Assembly: GCA_029259635.1 (NCBI GenBank)
Contig: JAJDEU010000006.1
Coordinates: forward strand, 1 to 64,000
Origin: Planctomycetota bacterium
GTDB lineage: Bacteria; Planctomycetota; UBA1135; GCA-002686595
Direction: 5' to 3'
DNA: 64,000 bases
Part shown: piece by piece, positions 9,613-18,834 of the stretch
Position numbering within the stretch: position 1 is the first letter of the stretch
Layout: every line of letters starts with the position of its first letter
Program-made: the position numbers and the translations under genes
The notes under the pieces: model-generated
The model's input: the letters and a program-made list of their open reading frames with translations, nothing else
What the model was told of the DNA's origin: nothing
The model's database searches: none

Positions 9613-11436
9613 CTAGGCGCAGACCTGGTTGCGGCCCAGTTCTTTGGCCTTATAGACCGCTTGATCGGCGGCTCGGACGAGGGCGTCTACGTTCCCGGTC
9701 GTTTCATCGCGCGTGGCGACGCCGGCGCTGACGGTAATTTTTTCCGAGACGGCCAAGCCTTCCGTGACGAACCGTTCAACTGCCGAACGCAGTCGCTCGG
9801 CGCACAGCAGCACGTCTTCACGCGTTGTCGCGCGACAGATCACGATGAACTCTTCTCCTCCGAACCGGCAAACCACTTCGCCGCTGCGCGTGGCCTCCCT
9901 CAAAACCTCGGCAACACGCTGTAGAACGACGTCCCCGACGTCGTGACCATGCGTGTCATTGACCATCTTAAATCGGTCCACGTCGATCATCACGATCGAG
10001 ACCGGAAGACCTGTTCGCTCCGAATAAGACCACTCCTCCGACAAGCGCCGGGTGGCATAGCGACGATTGGGCAACAAAGTCAGAGAGTCCGTGACGGCTG
10101 CATCTTTGGCTTCGCGCGCTAGCTCCGCCATCCGGCAGAGCTGCTGCTTGAGCTGCCGGTGATCCTCTTCGATTTGACGGCGCAAGTTGAGGACCCGCTT
10201 CGCGGCCGTCATGCGAGCAATGAGTACGTCTTGATGAGTCGGCTTGACGAAGAAGTCGTCCACGCCTGCCTCGAAAGCTTCGATGATGCCCTCGTCCTCT
10301 CCGCGTCCGGTGAGTAGGACAAAGAAGAGCAATCGCCCCGCCTCGTAACGACGAAGAGCGCGGCAGAGATCCAACCCGTCCATTTCGGGCATCATCCAAT
10401 CGGCGATGACCACGTCTGGAGAATGCTGGAGAGCGCAGCTCAGGGCATCCGCTCCGTCATTCGCCGTAAGAACTCGATAGCCGACCTTCACGAGTTGCTG
10501 CTTTAGGATCACGCGTGCCGTCGGATCGTCGTCAACGATGAGAACCGTGAGCGGCGAGCCATACTCGGACATCGCGTTGATCTTCGAGAGGCCGAGAAGC
10601 GAGCGCTCCGTAATCCCCGTATCGTCCAGCTCAAGGAACGTCGTGACGGCTCTCGTGTGGATCTTGAGGATGTCGCCGTACTCCCACCACTTCCGAACAA
10701 CGGCATCGCCGAGCTCGGCAAACTCGGCTCGTTCAAGCCCGAGCTCTCGGCGCATTTCCATAATGGCCGACCACTCTTCATCGCCTCTGGATTCGTCGAG
10801 GAGGCAGACGCCCGCGATTTTCTCAGCATTCAAGACCAAGTAGGCAAGCTCAGATCGGCCCCCGTCAGCCTGGCCCGCGAGTTCGCCGATAGTGGCACAG
10901 AGCAGGTCAGGCATTCTCAGATCGACCAGAATGGCGTGGCTCGTCTCGACATGGTCCATTCCGAACAAGTCCCGCTCGACGCTCTTCAGCTCGTCGAGTT
11001 CCGACAAGCTGCGCAGCTCCATCAACTCCGCGTACTCGAACGGAAATGCGCACGAGAGTGCGAGCGCTCCCACGCGATAGAAGAAACCGCACAGAAAGGC
11101 CTCTTCGGCATTACCTCGACCGAGCTGCTTCGAGAGAGCATGTGCCGCAAGTCCACAGGCCAGTGAGTGCGACCAAAACTCGTCGTAGGGAAACCTCTCG
11201 CAAATTCCCGAACGGTTGGCGGAGACGATTTCTACCGTCTTGGTCCAAGCCTCCCGAAACCTCTGCACTCGCCGTTCGTCAGCGACGCCTTCGCAGAGCT
11301 GAACAATGATCTCGTCTCGAAGCTTCCCATCAGCCGCCGAACTCGCCGGAACGCGATTGCCCGGCTCTGGAAGCGACAACCCGGGCATCTCGCCCGAGTC
11401 CTTCAGCTCGTGATAACGAGCGAGGTGCCGATCCAT
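9613..11436 (-). CDS. Degenerate HDOD-REC-GGDEF protein (paralogue)
   Basis: A paralogue of the protein at 7062-9014 (607 aa from the ATG at 11436; an in-frame ATG at 11529 would add 31 residues). The chosen start aligns MDRHLARYHELKDSG with the MIRKQFDELKNSG start of the paralogue and has an AGGGGAAGGG stretch just upstream. The HDOD region keeps the second half (FWSHSLACGLAAHALSKQLG) but its first half is shortened and diverged. The receiver is intact (Asp346 in VIADWMMPEMDG). The GGDEF domain has GGEEF at 526-530, but the I-site position reads RSGE rather than RxxD, so product inhibition may be lost. Confidence 0.9.
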   Translation of the reverse strand: MDRHLARYHELKDSGEMPGLSLPEPGNRVPASSAADGKLRDEIIVQLCEGVADERRVQRFREAWTKTVEIVSANRSGICERFPYDEFWSHSLACGLAAHALSKQLGRGNAEEAFLCGFFYRVGALALSCAFPFEYAELMELRSLSELDELKSVERDLFGMDHVETSHAILVDLRMPDLLCATIGELAGQADGGRSELAYLVLNAEKIAGVCLLDESRGDEEWSAIMEMRRELGLERAEFAELGDAVVRKWWEYGDILKIHTRAVTTFLELDDTGITERSLLGLSKINAMSEYGSPLTVLIVDDDPTARVILKQQLVKVGYRVLTANDGADALSCALQHSPDVVIADWMMPEMDGLDLCRALRRYEAGRLLFFVLLTGRGEDEGIIEAFEAGVDDFFVKPTHQDVLIARMTAAKRVLNLRRQIEEDHRQLKQQLCRMAELAREAKDAAVTDSLTLLPNRRYATRRLSEEWSYSERTGLPVSIVMIDVDRFKMVNDTHGHDVGDVVLQRVAEVLREATRSGEVVCRFGGEEFIVICRATTREDVLLCAERLRSAVERFVTEGLAVSEKITVSAGVATRDETTGNVDALVRAADQAVYKAKELGRNQVCA

Positions 11437-11645
11437 CCCTTCCCCTACAGAATTGGGATCGTTTCCGTCTTGAATCCGCATGAAATACAGCCTGACCAAA
11501 GGCAAAAGTGCACGCGCTCTGAAGAGCAACGCACACGCCTTAGCAGGCCAAATTCATCGGAATCCGCGAGACTCGAACTGATGCAGATCCCCTACAACGG
11601 TCCGAATTCGGGCGAACCCTCCCCCCTCTCCGTCTCGCGGCGGGG

Positions 11646-12380
11646 TCAGGACGGAAAGATTGGCAGGTCCGGAAACTTGCCCTCACCCGGCTCGCCCCCT
11701 GAGCCTGGCTCCACTCCGCAGTCGCCCGCGGGAGCGCTCGAGAGGTCGGGCGGATCTGGGAGGTCTAAGCCAAAGACCTCGCAGACGTGCTTCACAGCGA
11801 GAACTTGGAATAGGAGATTGCCCGGCGGCAGCTCGGCGTGATCGCAAAGATTCGTCATTACGCCGGGTCCGAGTCCACAGGGTCGAAACTTGTCAAACGC
11901 GTTCAAATCCGATCGAAGGTTGAGAGCAAAACCGTGATAGGTCACCCAGCTCTTCGCGGTGACACCGATCGAGCAGACCTTCTTGTCGCCAATCCAGACG
12001 CCGGTTAAACCGTCGCGACGCTCCCCTACGACTTCGACCTCCGCGAGACACCGAATCACGACCTCTTCGAGATCGCGCAAGTAACGATGCAAGTCTCGCC
12101 GACCTTCAGGCAGGAGCAGGATCGGATAGACGACCAGCTGGCCGGGCCCGTGAAAAGTGGCCTCTCCTCCGCGCTCGGTCTCGACGATTTCGAACCCAGC
12201 CTCCAACTTTTCGTCGTGCGGAGTTCCCCGCCCAACGGTGATCACAGGTTCGTGCTCTGTGATAATCAGCGTGTCGTCAATCTCGCCTTTCAAGCGACGT
12301 TCGACGGTCTGCTTTTGGAGCTCACGCGCTTCGCTGTAGCGACTCACGCCGATCTGATTTACCTGAAGTATCGATCCCAT
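11646..12380 (-). CDS. lipB: Octanoyltransferase LipB
   Basis: A 244-aa enzyme that moves octanoate from octanoyl-ACP to the lipoyl domains of 2-oxoacid dehydrogenase E2 and GcvH. Diagnostic motifs are RGGEATFHGPGQLVVYP (70-86), the catalytic lysine in GDKKVCSIGV (Lys134) and the acyl-carrying cysteine in FRPCG (Cys168). A ~35-residue acidic/Pro-Gly-rich C-terminal tail goes beyond the usual length. A GGGAG Shine-Dalgarno precedes the ATG. It is the last gene of the dehydrogenase operon, 22 bp after lpdA, and completes the lipoylation pathway with LipA. Confidence 0.96.
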   Translation of the reverse strand: MGSILQVNQIGVSRYSEARELQKQTVERRLKGEIDDTLIITEHEPVITVGRGTPHDEKLEAGFEIVETERGGEATFHGPGQLVVYPILLLPEGRRDLHRYLRDLEEVVIRCLAEVEVVGERRDGLTGVWIGDKKVCSIGVTAKSWVTYHGFALNLRSDLNAFDKFRPCGLGPGVMTNLCDHAELPPGNLLFQVLAVKHVCEVFGLDLPDPPDLSSAPAGDCGVEPGSGGEPGEGKFPDLPIFPS

Positions 12381-12402
12381 AGTTGCTCTCCCGTTAGAGA
12401 GC

Positions 12403-13797
12403 TCACTTCTGGTAGATATGAATCGCCATCTTGTGAACAGCTTCTGCGGCTTCCATCATCGCCTCGGTCAACGAGGGGTGAGCGTGAATCGTCCGCGAGA
12501 TGTCTTCCGTCGTCGCGCCCAGCTCAATTGCGAGCCCCGCCTCGGCGATCAGCTCGGTCACTTCCGGCCCGACCATGTGGACGCCGAGTACTTCGTCGGT
12601 CTTCGCATCCGCGATGATCTTGATGAATCCATCCGTCTCGCCGACAGTCATCGCGCGACCGGAGGCCGCAAAAGGGAACTTGCCGATCGCGAGCTCATGA
12701 CCGGCTTCTTTCGCCTGCACTTCACTCAGGCCAACCGAAGCAACCTCAGGATGCGTGTAGATTACACTCGGGATACAGCGCGCGTCGTTCTCGTCCGGCT
12801 TGCCGGCGATCACCGCCGCCGCGACGAGACCCTCGTGACTGCCCTTGTGAGCGAGCATCGGCTGACCGACCATGTCGCCGATCGCGTAGACGTTGGGAAT
12901 CGCCGTCCGCATTTGTGAATCCACTTCGATGAAGCCGGGTTTCACCGTCTTCAAGCCGAGCGCTTCGAGGCCGAGCCCATCCGCGTAAGGACGGCGCCCC
13001 ACCGCGCAGAGAATCTGATCGCAATCGATGGTCTGCTCGCCCTTCGGTCCCTTCGCCGTAACGCGAAAACCGTCGCCGTGCTTCACGTAGCCCGTCGCCG
13101 CATGATTCGTGAGCAGCTTCGTCTTCGACTTTTTCAGTGTGCGCTCGATCACCTTCACGCAGTCGGGATCGCTGCCCGGAAGCGCTCCTCCGGTGAACTC
13201 AACGACGGTCACTTCGCTGCCCAGGCGGCGGTACATCATCCCCAGCTCGAGCCCGATTACGCCGGCACCGATTACGAGCAGATGCTTCGGAAGCTTCTTC
13301 GGAGCAAGCGCGCCCGTCGACGACCAGACCTCATCCTCGTCGATCTGAAAGCCAGGAATACTGATCGGCGCCGATCCTGTCGCGATCACGATGTCATCGC
13401 ACGCGAGCGTCTGCTCGCCGTCCTTGGTCTTCACGACCACCGTGTTCTTGTCGCGAATCGTCGCGGCGCCCTCCATCCACGGAATCCCGTGCTGCTTGAA
13501 GAGCGTTCCGATACCGCCAGTCAACTTCTTGACGATATTCGCCTTCCACTCGACGAGCTTGCCGAGGTCGATATCGACGCCCTGAACGGTGATGCCCATC
13601 TGTTCGCCGTGACGAATTTTCGCCATCAGCGAACCGGCCGCAATCATCGCCTTGGAGGGAATGCACCCGACGTTCAAGCAGGTCCCGCCCAAGAACTCCT
13701 TCTCCACGACGGTGACGTCCTGGCCGAGTTGCTTGAGCCGAATCGCACACACATAGCCAGCCGGGCCGGCACCGATCACCACGACTTTGCGGGTCAT
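12403..13797 (-). CDS. lpdA: Dihydrolipoyl dehydrogenase (E3)
   Basis: A 464-aa flavoprotein that reoxidises dihydrolipoamide on E2 with NAD+. It has the FAD motif VVVIGAGPAGYVCA, the redox disulfide GGTCLNVGCIPSK (Cys40/Cys45), the NAD-binding LLVIGAGVIGLELG and the C-terminal His-Glu pair in HAHPSLTEAM. The start at 13797 (MTRKVVVIGAG) is chosen over the in-frame 13869 because it gives the normal N-terminus, has GGAG six bases upstream, and avoids overlap with the preceding gene. It follows the second E1alpha gene by 68 bp. Confidence 0.97.
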   Translation of the reverse strand: MTRKVVVIGAGPAGYVCAIRLKQLGQDVTVVEKEFLGGTCLNVGCIPSKAMIAAGSLMAKIRHGEQMGITVQGVDIDLGKLVEWKANIVKKLTGGIGTLFKQHGIPWMEGAATIRDKNTVVVKTKDGEQTLACDDIVIATGSAPISIPGFQIDEDEVWSSTGALAPKKLPKHLLVIGAGVIGLELGMMYRRLGSEVTVVEFTGGALPGSDPDCVKVIERTLKKSKTKLLTNHAATGYVKHGDGFRVTAKGPKGEQTIDCDQILCAVGRRPYADGLGLEALGLKTVKPGFIEVDSQMRTAIPNVYAIGDMVGQPMLAHKGSHEGLVAAAVIAGKPDENDARCIPSVIYTHPEVASVGLSEVQAKEAGHELAIGKFPFAASGRAMTVGETDGFIKIIADAKTDEVLGVHMVGPEVTELIAEAGLAIELGATTEDISRTIHAHPSLTEAMMEAAEAVHKMAIHIYQK

Positions 13798-13865
13798 CTC
13801 AATCTCCGAGGAACGAGCGCCCTTGTTAGGCGCGGAACTGTGAATAGGGATCGCGCTGGATCCGC

Positions 13866-14984
13866 TCAAAGCGGGAAAGCTCCGTCGCCCGGCTGTGCAT
13901 CGCCCAAGCGCTTTGAAACTTCGAGAAAGCGGTTGTACTGCCGACGCAAGTGCAGCGGAACATCGGCGTAGACGTCGTCGACCAAGGACCGGAGCGGCAT
14001 CTTTGGAGCCCGCTCCTGGCGATTCGACTCATCATCGATCTCGGCGATCAGCTCGCTATAGATTCGCTCGCGTCCGCCCTGCTCCAGCAAGCCCGCCGAG
14101 GACAAGTAGGTCTCGAAACGATCGAGCGGATCTTGTGCGGCCCATCGATCGACTTCAGCTTGGTCGCGATAGCGCGTCGGGTCGTCTGAGCTCGAGTGCC
14201 CCGCCATGCGATAGGTCTTGATCACGAGCAGTGCCGGCTTGTTCTCGGTTCGCGCGCGCTCGACCAAGAGTCGCGCCGCTTCGAAGGTCGCCAAGACGTC
14301 ATTGCCGTCCACTTCGTGAGCTTCCATCCCGTAGGCATCACCGCGCGAGACATAGGTTCCGGCGGTCTGGTGACCCGAAGGAACGGAGATCGCCCAGCCG
14401 TTATCGACACACATAAAGACGGCGGGTGCGTTCCAGACTCCCGCGAAGTTCATACCGGAGTGAAAGCCGTTCGAACTCGTCGCGCCGTCGCCGAAGTAGA
14501 TGGCGTGCACAGCGTTCTCGTTGCGCAATTTCGAGGCGTAAGCCGCGCCAACGCCATGCGGAATCTGCGTACCGATCACCGACGACCAACTCGGATAGTG
14601 CGTGCCAACGTGCTGTTGGTGGTTGCACATCTGACGCCCTTTCGCCGTGTCGCTCCCGTTCCCGTACATCTGCGCGATGTACTCGGACAGCGGCAGTCCG
14701 CGCATCAGCGCTGCGCCGCCTTCGCGCAATCCCGACCACAACCAATCCTGTGGTTCGAGCGCCGCCGCCGAGCCGATCATCGCCGCCTCCAGTCCAAACA
14801 TCGAGCCGACGAAGCCGATGCGGCCTGCACGCTGGAGCTTGAGCATGCGCTCATCGACCGCACGCACGCGAAGCATGTGAACGAACAGTTCCTTCAGGAA
14901 CTCGGGGGACAACTCCGGATCGGTCCCGCAGAGCTTGCCCGCGGGATCCAGAATCTGGCGCGTGATAGAGAGAGTCGCAGTCAT
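13866..14984 (-). CDS. Second E1 alpha-type subunit of 2-oxoacid dehydrogenase
   Basis: A 372-aa thiamine-diphosphate E1alpha homologue, the same length as the one at 17716-18834 but clearly diverged. The TPP motif begins normally with GDG (165-167) but ends in DNGWAIS (194-195 Asp-Asn) where its paralogue and most E1alphas have NN. The usual YR pair of the cofactor site is replaced (SGLREGG against SYRDFG). The His-bearing loop RMAGHSSSDDP is kept. There is no second E1beta gene, so it must share the single beta subunit, serve another complex, or be regulatory. It lies 11 bp after E2 and is surely co-transcribed. Confidence 0.9.
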   Translation of the reverse strand: MTATLSITRQILDPAGKLCGTDPELSPEFLKELFVHMLRVRAVDERMLKLQRAGRIGFVGSMFGLEAAMIGSAAALEPQDWLWSGLREGGAALMRGLPLSEYIAQMYGNGSDTAKGRQMCNHQQHVGTHYPSWSSVIGTQIPHGVGAAYASKLRNENAVHAIYFGDGATSSNGFHSGMNFAGVWNAPAVFMCVDNGWAISVPSGHQTAGTYVSRGDAYGMEAHEVDGNDVLATFEAARLLVERARTENKPALLVIKTYRMAGHSSSDDPTRYRDQAEVDRWAAQDPLDRFETYLSSAGLLEQGGRERIYSELIAEIDDESNRQERAPKMPLRSLVDDVYADVPLHLRRQYNRFLEVSKRLGDAQPGDGAFPL

Positions 14985-14995
14985 GGATCGAGCGC

Positions 14996-16588
14996 TTAGA
15001 GCGAGAGCAGGCCGGGATCTTCGAGAAGGGTCTTCATGTGAACCAAGAATCGCGCTGCATCCGCGCCGTCCACCAGACGGTGGTCCACGCTGATCGACAG
15101 ATTCATGTAATGACGCACTGCGATCTCGTCGCCGTCGGGCGTCTCGACTATGCCCGGACGCTTGACCATGCGGTGAACACCGAGGATTCCGACTTCGGGA
15201 AAGTTGATGATCGGCGTCGCCATGATTCCGCCAATGTTTCCGGCGTTGGTGATCGTGAACGTTCCGCCTTTGAGCTCGTCGGGCTTGACCTTGCCAGCGC
15301 GCGTGCGCTCGGCCAACTCGCCGAGCTCCGAACCGAGCTGCAGAATGCCTTTGATTTGCACGTCGGGAATCACCGGAACGAGCAAGCCATTCGGAGTGTC
15401 CGTCGCAATGCCGAGGTTCACATAGTGAAAGGTCACGACTTCTTGCGTGGACTCATCCAGCTGGCTATTCATCTGGGGGAAGGCGTGCAGAGCTTGTGCC
15501 GCAGCCTTCATGATGAAAGGCATGTAGGTGACCTTGATGTCTTGCTTGGCGCCGATCGCTTTCGCTTTCATGCGCAGCCCGATCAGCTCGGTAACGTCGA
15601 GCTCTTCAACAACCGTGAAGTGCGTCGCGGTAAAGGCCGAGCGCGTCATCGCCTCGGCGATCTTGCGCCGGACGCCGCGGAAGGGAACGCGCGTCTCGCG
15701 GTCGCCCACGGGAATCGTAACGGCCGGGCCGGTCGCGACCTTCGGCGCCGAGATGGGCGCGGCAGTCGGAGCCGCCGTGGCGCCCGACTTGGCAAAGGCC
15801 TCCACGTCAGCGCGACGGATGACTCCGTTTCTGCCCGAACCGGCGACGCCTGCCAGGTCGATGTTCAACTCGCGCGCGACGCGACGGGCACTCGGCACGG
15901 CGCGCACCTTGCCGTTGGCCGCGGAGCGTGCGACCGGGGCTGCTGTAGCAGGAACTGCAGCGCTTACGGCTGCGGCTGGAGCGGAAGTTGTCGCCGCCGC
16001 TGCCGCTACGGGCGCACCCGCACCCGCGAGATGGAAGATCACGTCTCCCACCGGAACCGTCGCCCCTTCCTCAGCGAGCAGCTTGGAGATCGTGCCCGCC
16101 TGAGGCGCCGGTATCTCCACTGTCGCTTTGTCGGTCATCACCTCGACTACCGTCTGGTGCTCGGCAACGGCCTCGCCGACCGCGACGTGCCACTTGACGA
16201 TTTCGCCTTCGGCAATGCCCTCACCCACGTCGGGCAGTTTGAACTCAAGCGTGCCGCCGCCAGCGCTGGCAGCTGCGGGTGCTGGCGCCGGTGCGGGTGC
16301 CGGCGCCGGCGCAGCCGCTGCTGTCGGCGCGGGCGCGGCCGCTGGCGCTCCCGCTGTTCCGAGAACGAAGATCACATCTCCGACCGGAACGACGTCGCCC
16401 TCGGCGGCGTCGATCGACTGGATCGTACCCGCCTGCGGGGACGGGATTTCAACGGTCGCCTTGTCGGTCATCACTTCGACGACCGTCTGATGCTCGGCGA
16501 CCTCGTCACCGACAGCGACGTGCCACTTGACGATTTCGCCTTCGGCGATGCCTTCGCCAATATCAGGAAGCTTGAATTCGAGTGCCAT
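14996..16588 (-). CDS. Dihydrolipoamide acyltransferase (E2) with two lipoyl domains
   Basis: A 530-aa E2 core protein. Two lipoyl domains (about 1-80 and 112-190) carry the lipoylated lysines in TDKATVEIP (Lys43 and Lys154). They are joined by an Ala/Pro swinging-arm linker rich in PAPAPA. A peripheral subunit-binding domain follows (VPSARRVARELNID...GVIRRADVEAF, about 228-263), then the catalytic domain with the active-site SVDHRLVDGADAA near the C-terminus. It transfers the acyl group from E1-TPP to CoA. E1beta lies upstream and the second E1alpha downstream. Its family cannot fix the substrate; the E1beta partner suggests branched-chain oxoacids. Confidence 0.95.
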   Translation of the reverse strand: MALEFKLPDIGEGIAEGEIVKWHVAVGDEVAEHQTVVEVMTDKATVEIPSPQAGTIQSIDAAEGDVVPVGDVIFVLGTAGAPAAAPAPTAAAAPAPAPAPAPAPAAASAGGGTLEFKLPDVGEGIAEGEIVKWHVAVGEAVAEHQTVVEVMTDKATVEIPAPQAGTISKLLAEEGATVPVGDVIFHLAGAGAPVAAAAATTSAPAAAVSAAVPATAAPVARSAANGKVRAVPSARRVARELNIDLAGVAGSGRNGVIRRADVEAFAKSGATAAPTAAPISAPKVATGPAVTIPVGDRETRVPFRGVRRKIAEAMTRSAFTATHFTVVEELDVTELIGLRMKAKAIGAKQDIKVTYMPFIMKAAAQALHAFPQMNSQLDESTQEVVTFHYVNLGIATDTPNGLLVPVIPDVQIKGILQLGSELGELAERTRAGKVKPDELKGGTFTITNAGNIGGIMATPIINFPEVGILGVHRMVKRPGIVETPDGDEIAVRHYMNLSISVDHRLVDGADAARFLVHMKTLLEDPGLLSL

Positions 16589-16649
16589 GGATTGAAGCGC
16601 AGGTTGCGCGAACTGAAGTTGGTGGTGAACTCAGAAAGACGAGATGTGA

Positions 16650-17624
16650 CTAGTAGTTGAAGACGTGCTCGATGGCGTCGAGGACTCGACGATCATCGGG
16701 CATGTAGTGGTGCTCGAGCGTATTCGGGAAGGGTGTGTCGAAACCCGTGACGCGTGCGATAGGCGCCTCCATGTACTCGATGGCGTTCTCGGCGATCAAT
16801 GCGCTGATCTCTGCGCCGAAGCCGCAGAAGCGCGGAGCTTCGTGAACCACGACGACGCGGCCGGTCTTCTTCGCGAACTCGAGGACACCTTCCTCGTCGA
16901 GCGGCAACAAGGTGCGCAGGTCGACAACGCAGGTCTTGATGCCGTTCTCCTCTGCACGATTCGCCGCCTTCGTGACGATCGGAACCATCGCGCCGTAGCA
17001 GAAGACCGTGACGTCGGAGCCCGACTGCACTTCGCGGAGCGTACTCAGGTCAACGGTGTAGTGCTCTTCGGGCACCTCGCCCTTCACCGAGCGGTAGAGC
17101 GCCTTCGGCTCGAGGAAGAGCACCGGGTCGGGATCTTCAATCGCCGCGATCAGGAGCCCCTTCGCATCATGCGGGGTCGAGGGAATCACGACCTTTAGTC
17201 CGGGCGTGTGGCAGAAGTACGCCTCGCCCGACTGGCTGTGATACAGGCCGCCGCGAATTCCGCCGCCGTAAGGTGTGCGAATGACGAGCGGGCAGGTGTA
17301 CTGACCGCCGGAGCGATAGCGGAGCTTCGCAGCTTCACTCACGATCTGGTCGAAAGCCGGGAAGATGAAGTCCTGGAACTGAATCTCAGCGACAGGGCGC
17401 ATGCCATTCATCGCCATGCCGATCGCCGCGCCGACGATTCCATCTTCCGAGAGCGGCGTGTCGAAACAGCGCTGTTTGCTGAACTCCTCTTGAAGGCCTT
17501 CCGTGGTGAGGAAGACTCCGCCGCGCTTGCCGACATCTTCGCCGAAGACGAGCACACTCTCGTCCTTGCGCATGGCGGTCTTCATACCGTCCGTGAGAGC
17601 CTGAAGTAGCGTCAGGGTGACCAT
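16650..17624 (-). CDS. 2-oxoacid dehydrogenase E1 beta subunit (branched-chain type)
   Basis: A 324-aa transketolase-like beta subunit of a heterotetrameric E1. It matches branched-chain E1beta best: GLYHSQSGEAYFCHTPGLKV, VLFLEPKALYRS, VVDLRTLLPLD, VVHEAPRFCGFGAEI and VTGFDTPFPNTLEHHYMPD are recognisable in order. FGEDVG near residue 28 supplies the conserved glutamate region that activates TPP. It is the only E1beta gene in an operon with two E1alpha genes. A pyruvate dehydrogenase of the same architecture is the main alternative. There is no clear Shine-Dalgarno. Confidence 0.94.
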   Translation of the reverse strand: MVTLTLLQALTDGMKTAMRKDESVLVFGEDVGKRGGVFLTTEGLQEEFSKQRCFDTPLSEDGIVGAAIGMAMNGMRPVAEIQFQDFIFPAFDQIVSEAAKLRYRSGGQYTCPLVIRTPYGGGIRGGLYHSQSGEAYFCHTPGLKVVIPSTPHDAKGLLIAAIEDPDPVLFLEPKALYRSVKGEVPEEHYTVDLSTLREVQSGSDVTVFCYGAMVPIVTKAANRAEENGIKTCVVDLRTLLPLDEEGVLEFAKKTGRVVVVHEAPRFCGFGAEISALIAENAIEYMEAPIARVTGFDTPFPNTLEHHYMPDDRRVLDAIEHVFNY

Positions 17625-17715
17625 AATTATTCGTGGGGTCCGTCGTTAGTAATCGTGATGGAAAGTGTCGATAGCGAAGAGGCTGGTCGCGAAGTGCGCT
17701 GGCCTCCCGCGTCAT

Positions 17716-18834
17716 TTAGAGCGGGAATTCTCCGCCACCAGCGTCCGCGTCGCCGCGGCGCTTGCCGAGCTCGAAGAGGAACTCTCCCTGGCTGCGAAGA
17801 TGCGCCGGAACATCGGCATACACATCGCTGAAGATGGTTTCGAGACCAGGCGCCTTGGTCGACTGCGCTTTGGCGGCCGCAGCACTCATCTCTGCTAAGG
17901 CTTCTGCGTAGAGCTCATCGCGCCCGCCCTTTTTCCACAAACCGGAGGCTTCCAAGAAGCGCTCAAAGCGATCCACCGGATCCTTCTTGCCCCACTCTTC
18001 GTACTGCTCGGCCGGAACGTACTTGTACGGATCATCCGAAGTCGAGTGCCCGCCCATGCGGAAGGTCTTTGCTTCGATCAGGGTCGGACCATCGCCGTTT
18101 CGAGCGCGCTCGACAGCCTCGAGCGTGACCTTGCGAACAGCCAGCAAGTCGTTGCCATCGACGACGACACCCGGCATTCCGTAGGCCTGAGCTTTGACCG
18201 CAAAGCCATCCGTCGCGCTCTGCTCTTCGATCGGGCAAGAGATGGCCCAACCGTTGTTCTGGCACAAGAACACGACCGGCGACTTCCAGACGCCCGCGAA
18301 GTTCAAGCCGGAGTGAAAGCCGAGGCTCGAAGTACCGCCGTCACCGAAGCTAGCCAGCACGGCCGTGTCCTCGCCGCGCACCTGTGCTGCGTAAGCCGCA
18401 CCGACAGCCTGCGGAATATGCGTTCCGATCGGTGACGAGATCGAGACGAAGTGAATCGGATCGACGAAGCTGAAGTGCACCGGCATTTGGCGTCCCTTCG
18501 ACGTGTCGAGGCCGTTGCCGTACATGTTGTGCATCATGTCGAGCGGCGTCACACCGTGGAACAAGGCCATGCCGAAGTCGCGATAGCTGGGGAACAGCCA
18601 GTCGCTCTTCTTGAACGCGCTCGCCCCGCCGACCTGCGTTGCTTCGATGCCGAGGTTCGGAATCGAAAATCCGATTCGACCCGAGCGCTGCAACTTCAGG
18701 CAGATCTCATCGAAGGCACGAACGCGGAGCATCGTGCGATAGCAGTGGAGCAGCTCCTCTTCCGAGAGTCCCGGATCGTAGCCGTTGGTTGCACCGTCCT
18801 CCGCAATGACAGTGAGAGGTTCCATCGTGGTCAT
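17716..18834 (-). CDS. 2-oxoacid dehydrogenase E1 alpha subunit
   Basis: A 372-aa TPP-binding E1alpha with canonical residues: SYRDFG (the YR pair), GDGGTSS (GDG 164-166) and CQNNGWAIS (NN 193-194), and the loop RMGGHSTSDDPYKY. The FHSGLNFAGVW and NNGWAIS spelling is of branched-chain dehydrogenase type rather than classic PDH. Its ATG follows the lipA TGA directly with no spacer, so translation is probably coupled. With E1beta 91 bp downstream it should form the alpha2beta2 decarboxylase. This is the copy most likely to be the standard catalytic alpha subunit. Confidence 0.94.
   Translation of the reverse strand: MTTMEPLTVIAEDGATNGYDPGLSEEELLHCYRTMLRVRAFDEICLKLQRSGRIGFSIPNLGIEATQVGGASAFKKSDWLFPSYRDFGMALFHGVTPLDMMHNMYGNGLDTSKGRQMPVHFSFVDPIHFVSISSPIGTHIPQAVGAAYAAQVRGEDTAVLASFGDGGTSSLGFHSGLNFAGVWKSPVVFLCQNNGWAISCPIEEQSATDGFAVKAQAYGMPGVVVDGNDLLAVRKVTLEAVERARNGDGPTLIEAKTFRMGGHSTSDDPYKYVPAEQYEEWGKKDPVDRFERFLEASGLWKKGGRDELYAEALAEMSAAAAKAQSTKAPGLETIFSDVYADVPAHLRSQGEFLFELGKRRGDADAGGGEFPL

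Noticed and set aside
16266..16350. DNA tandem repeat in the E2 linker
   Set aside because: The repetitive bases simply encode the Ala/Pro-rich flexible linker usual in E2 proteins.
15038..16660. A 540-codon plus-strand frame over the E2 gene
   Set aside because: Antisense shadow of the Ala/Pro-rich E2 gene; the translation is Arg/His-rich without a family.
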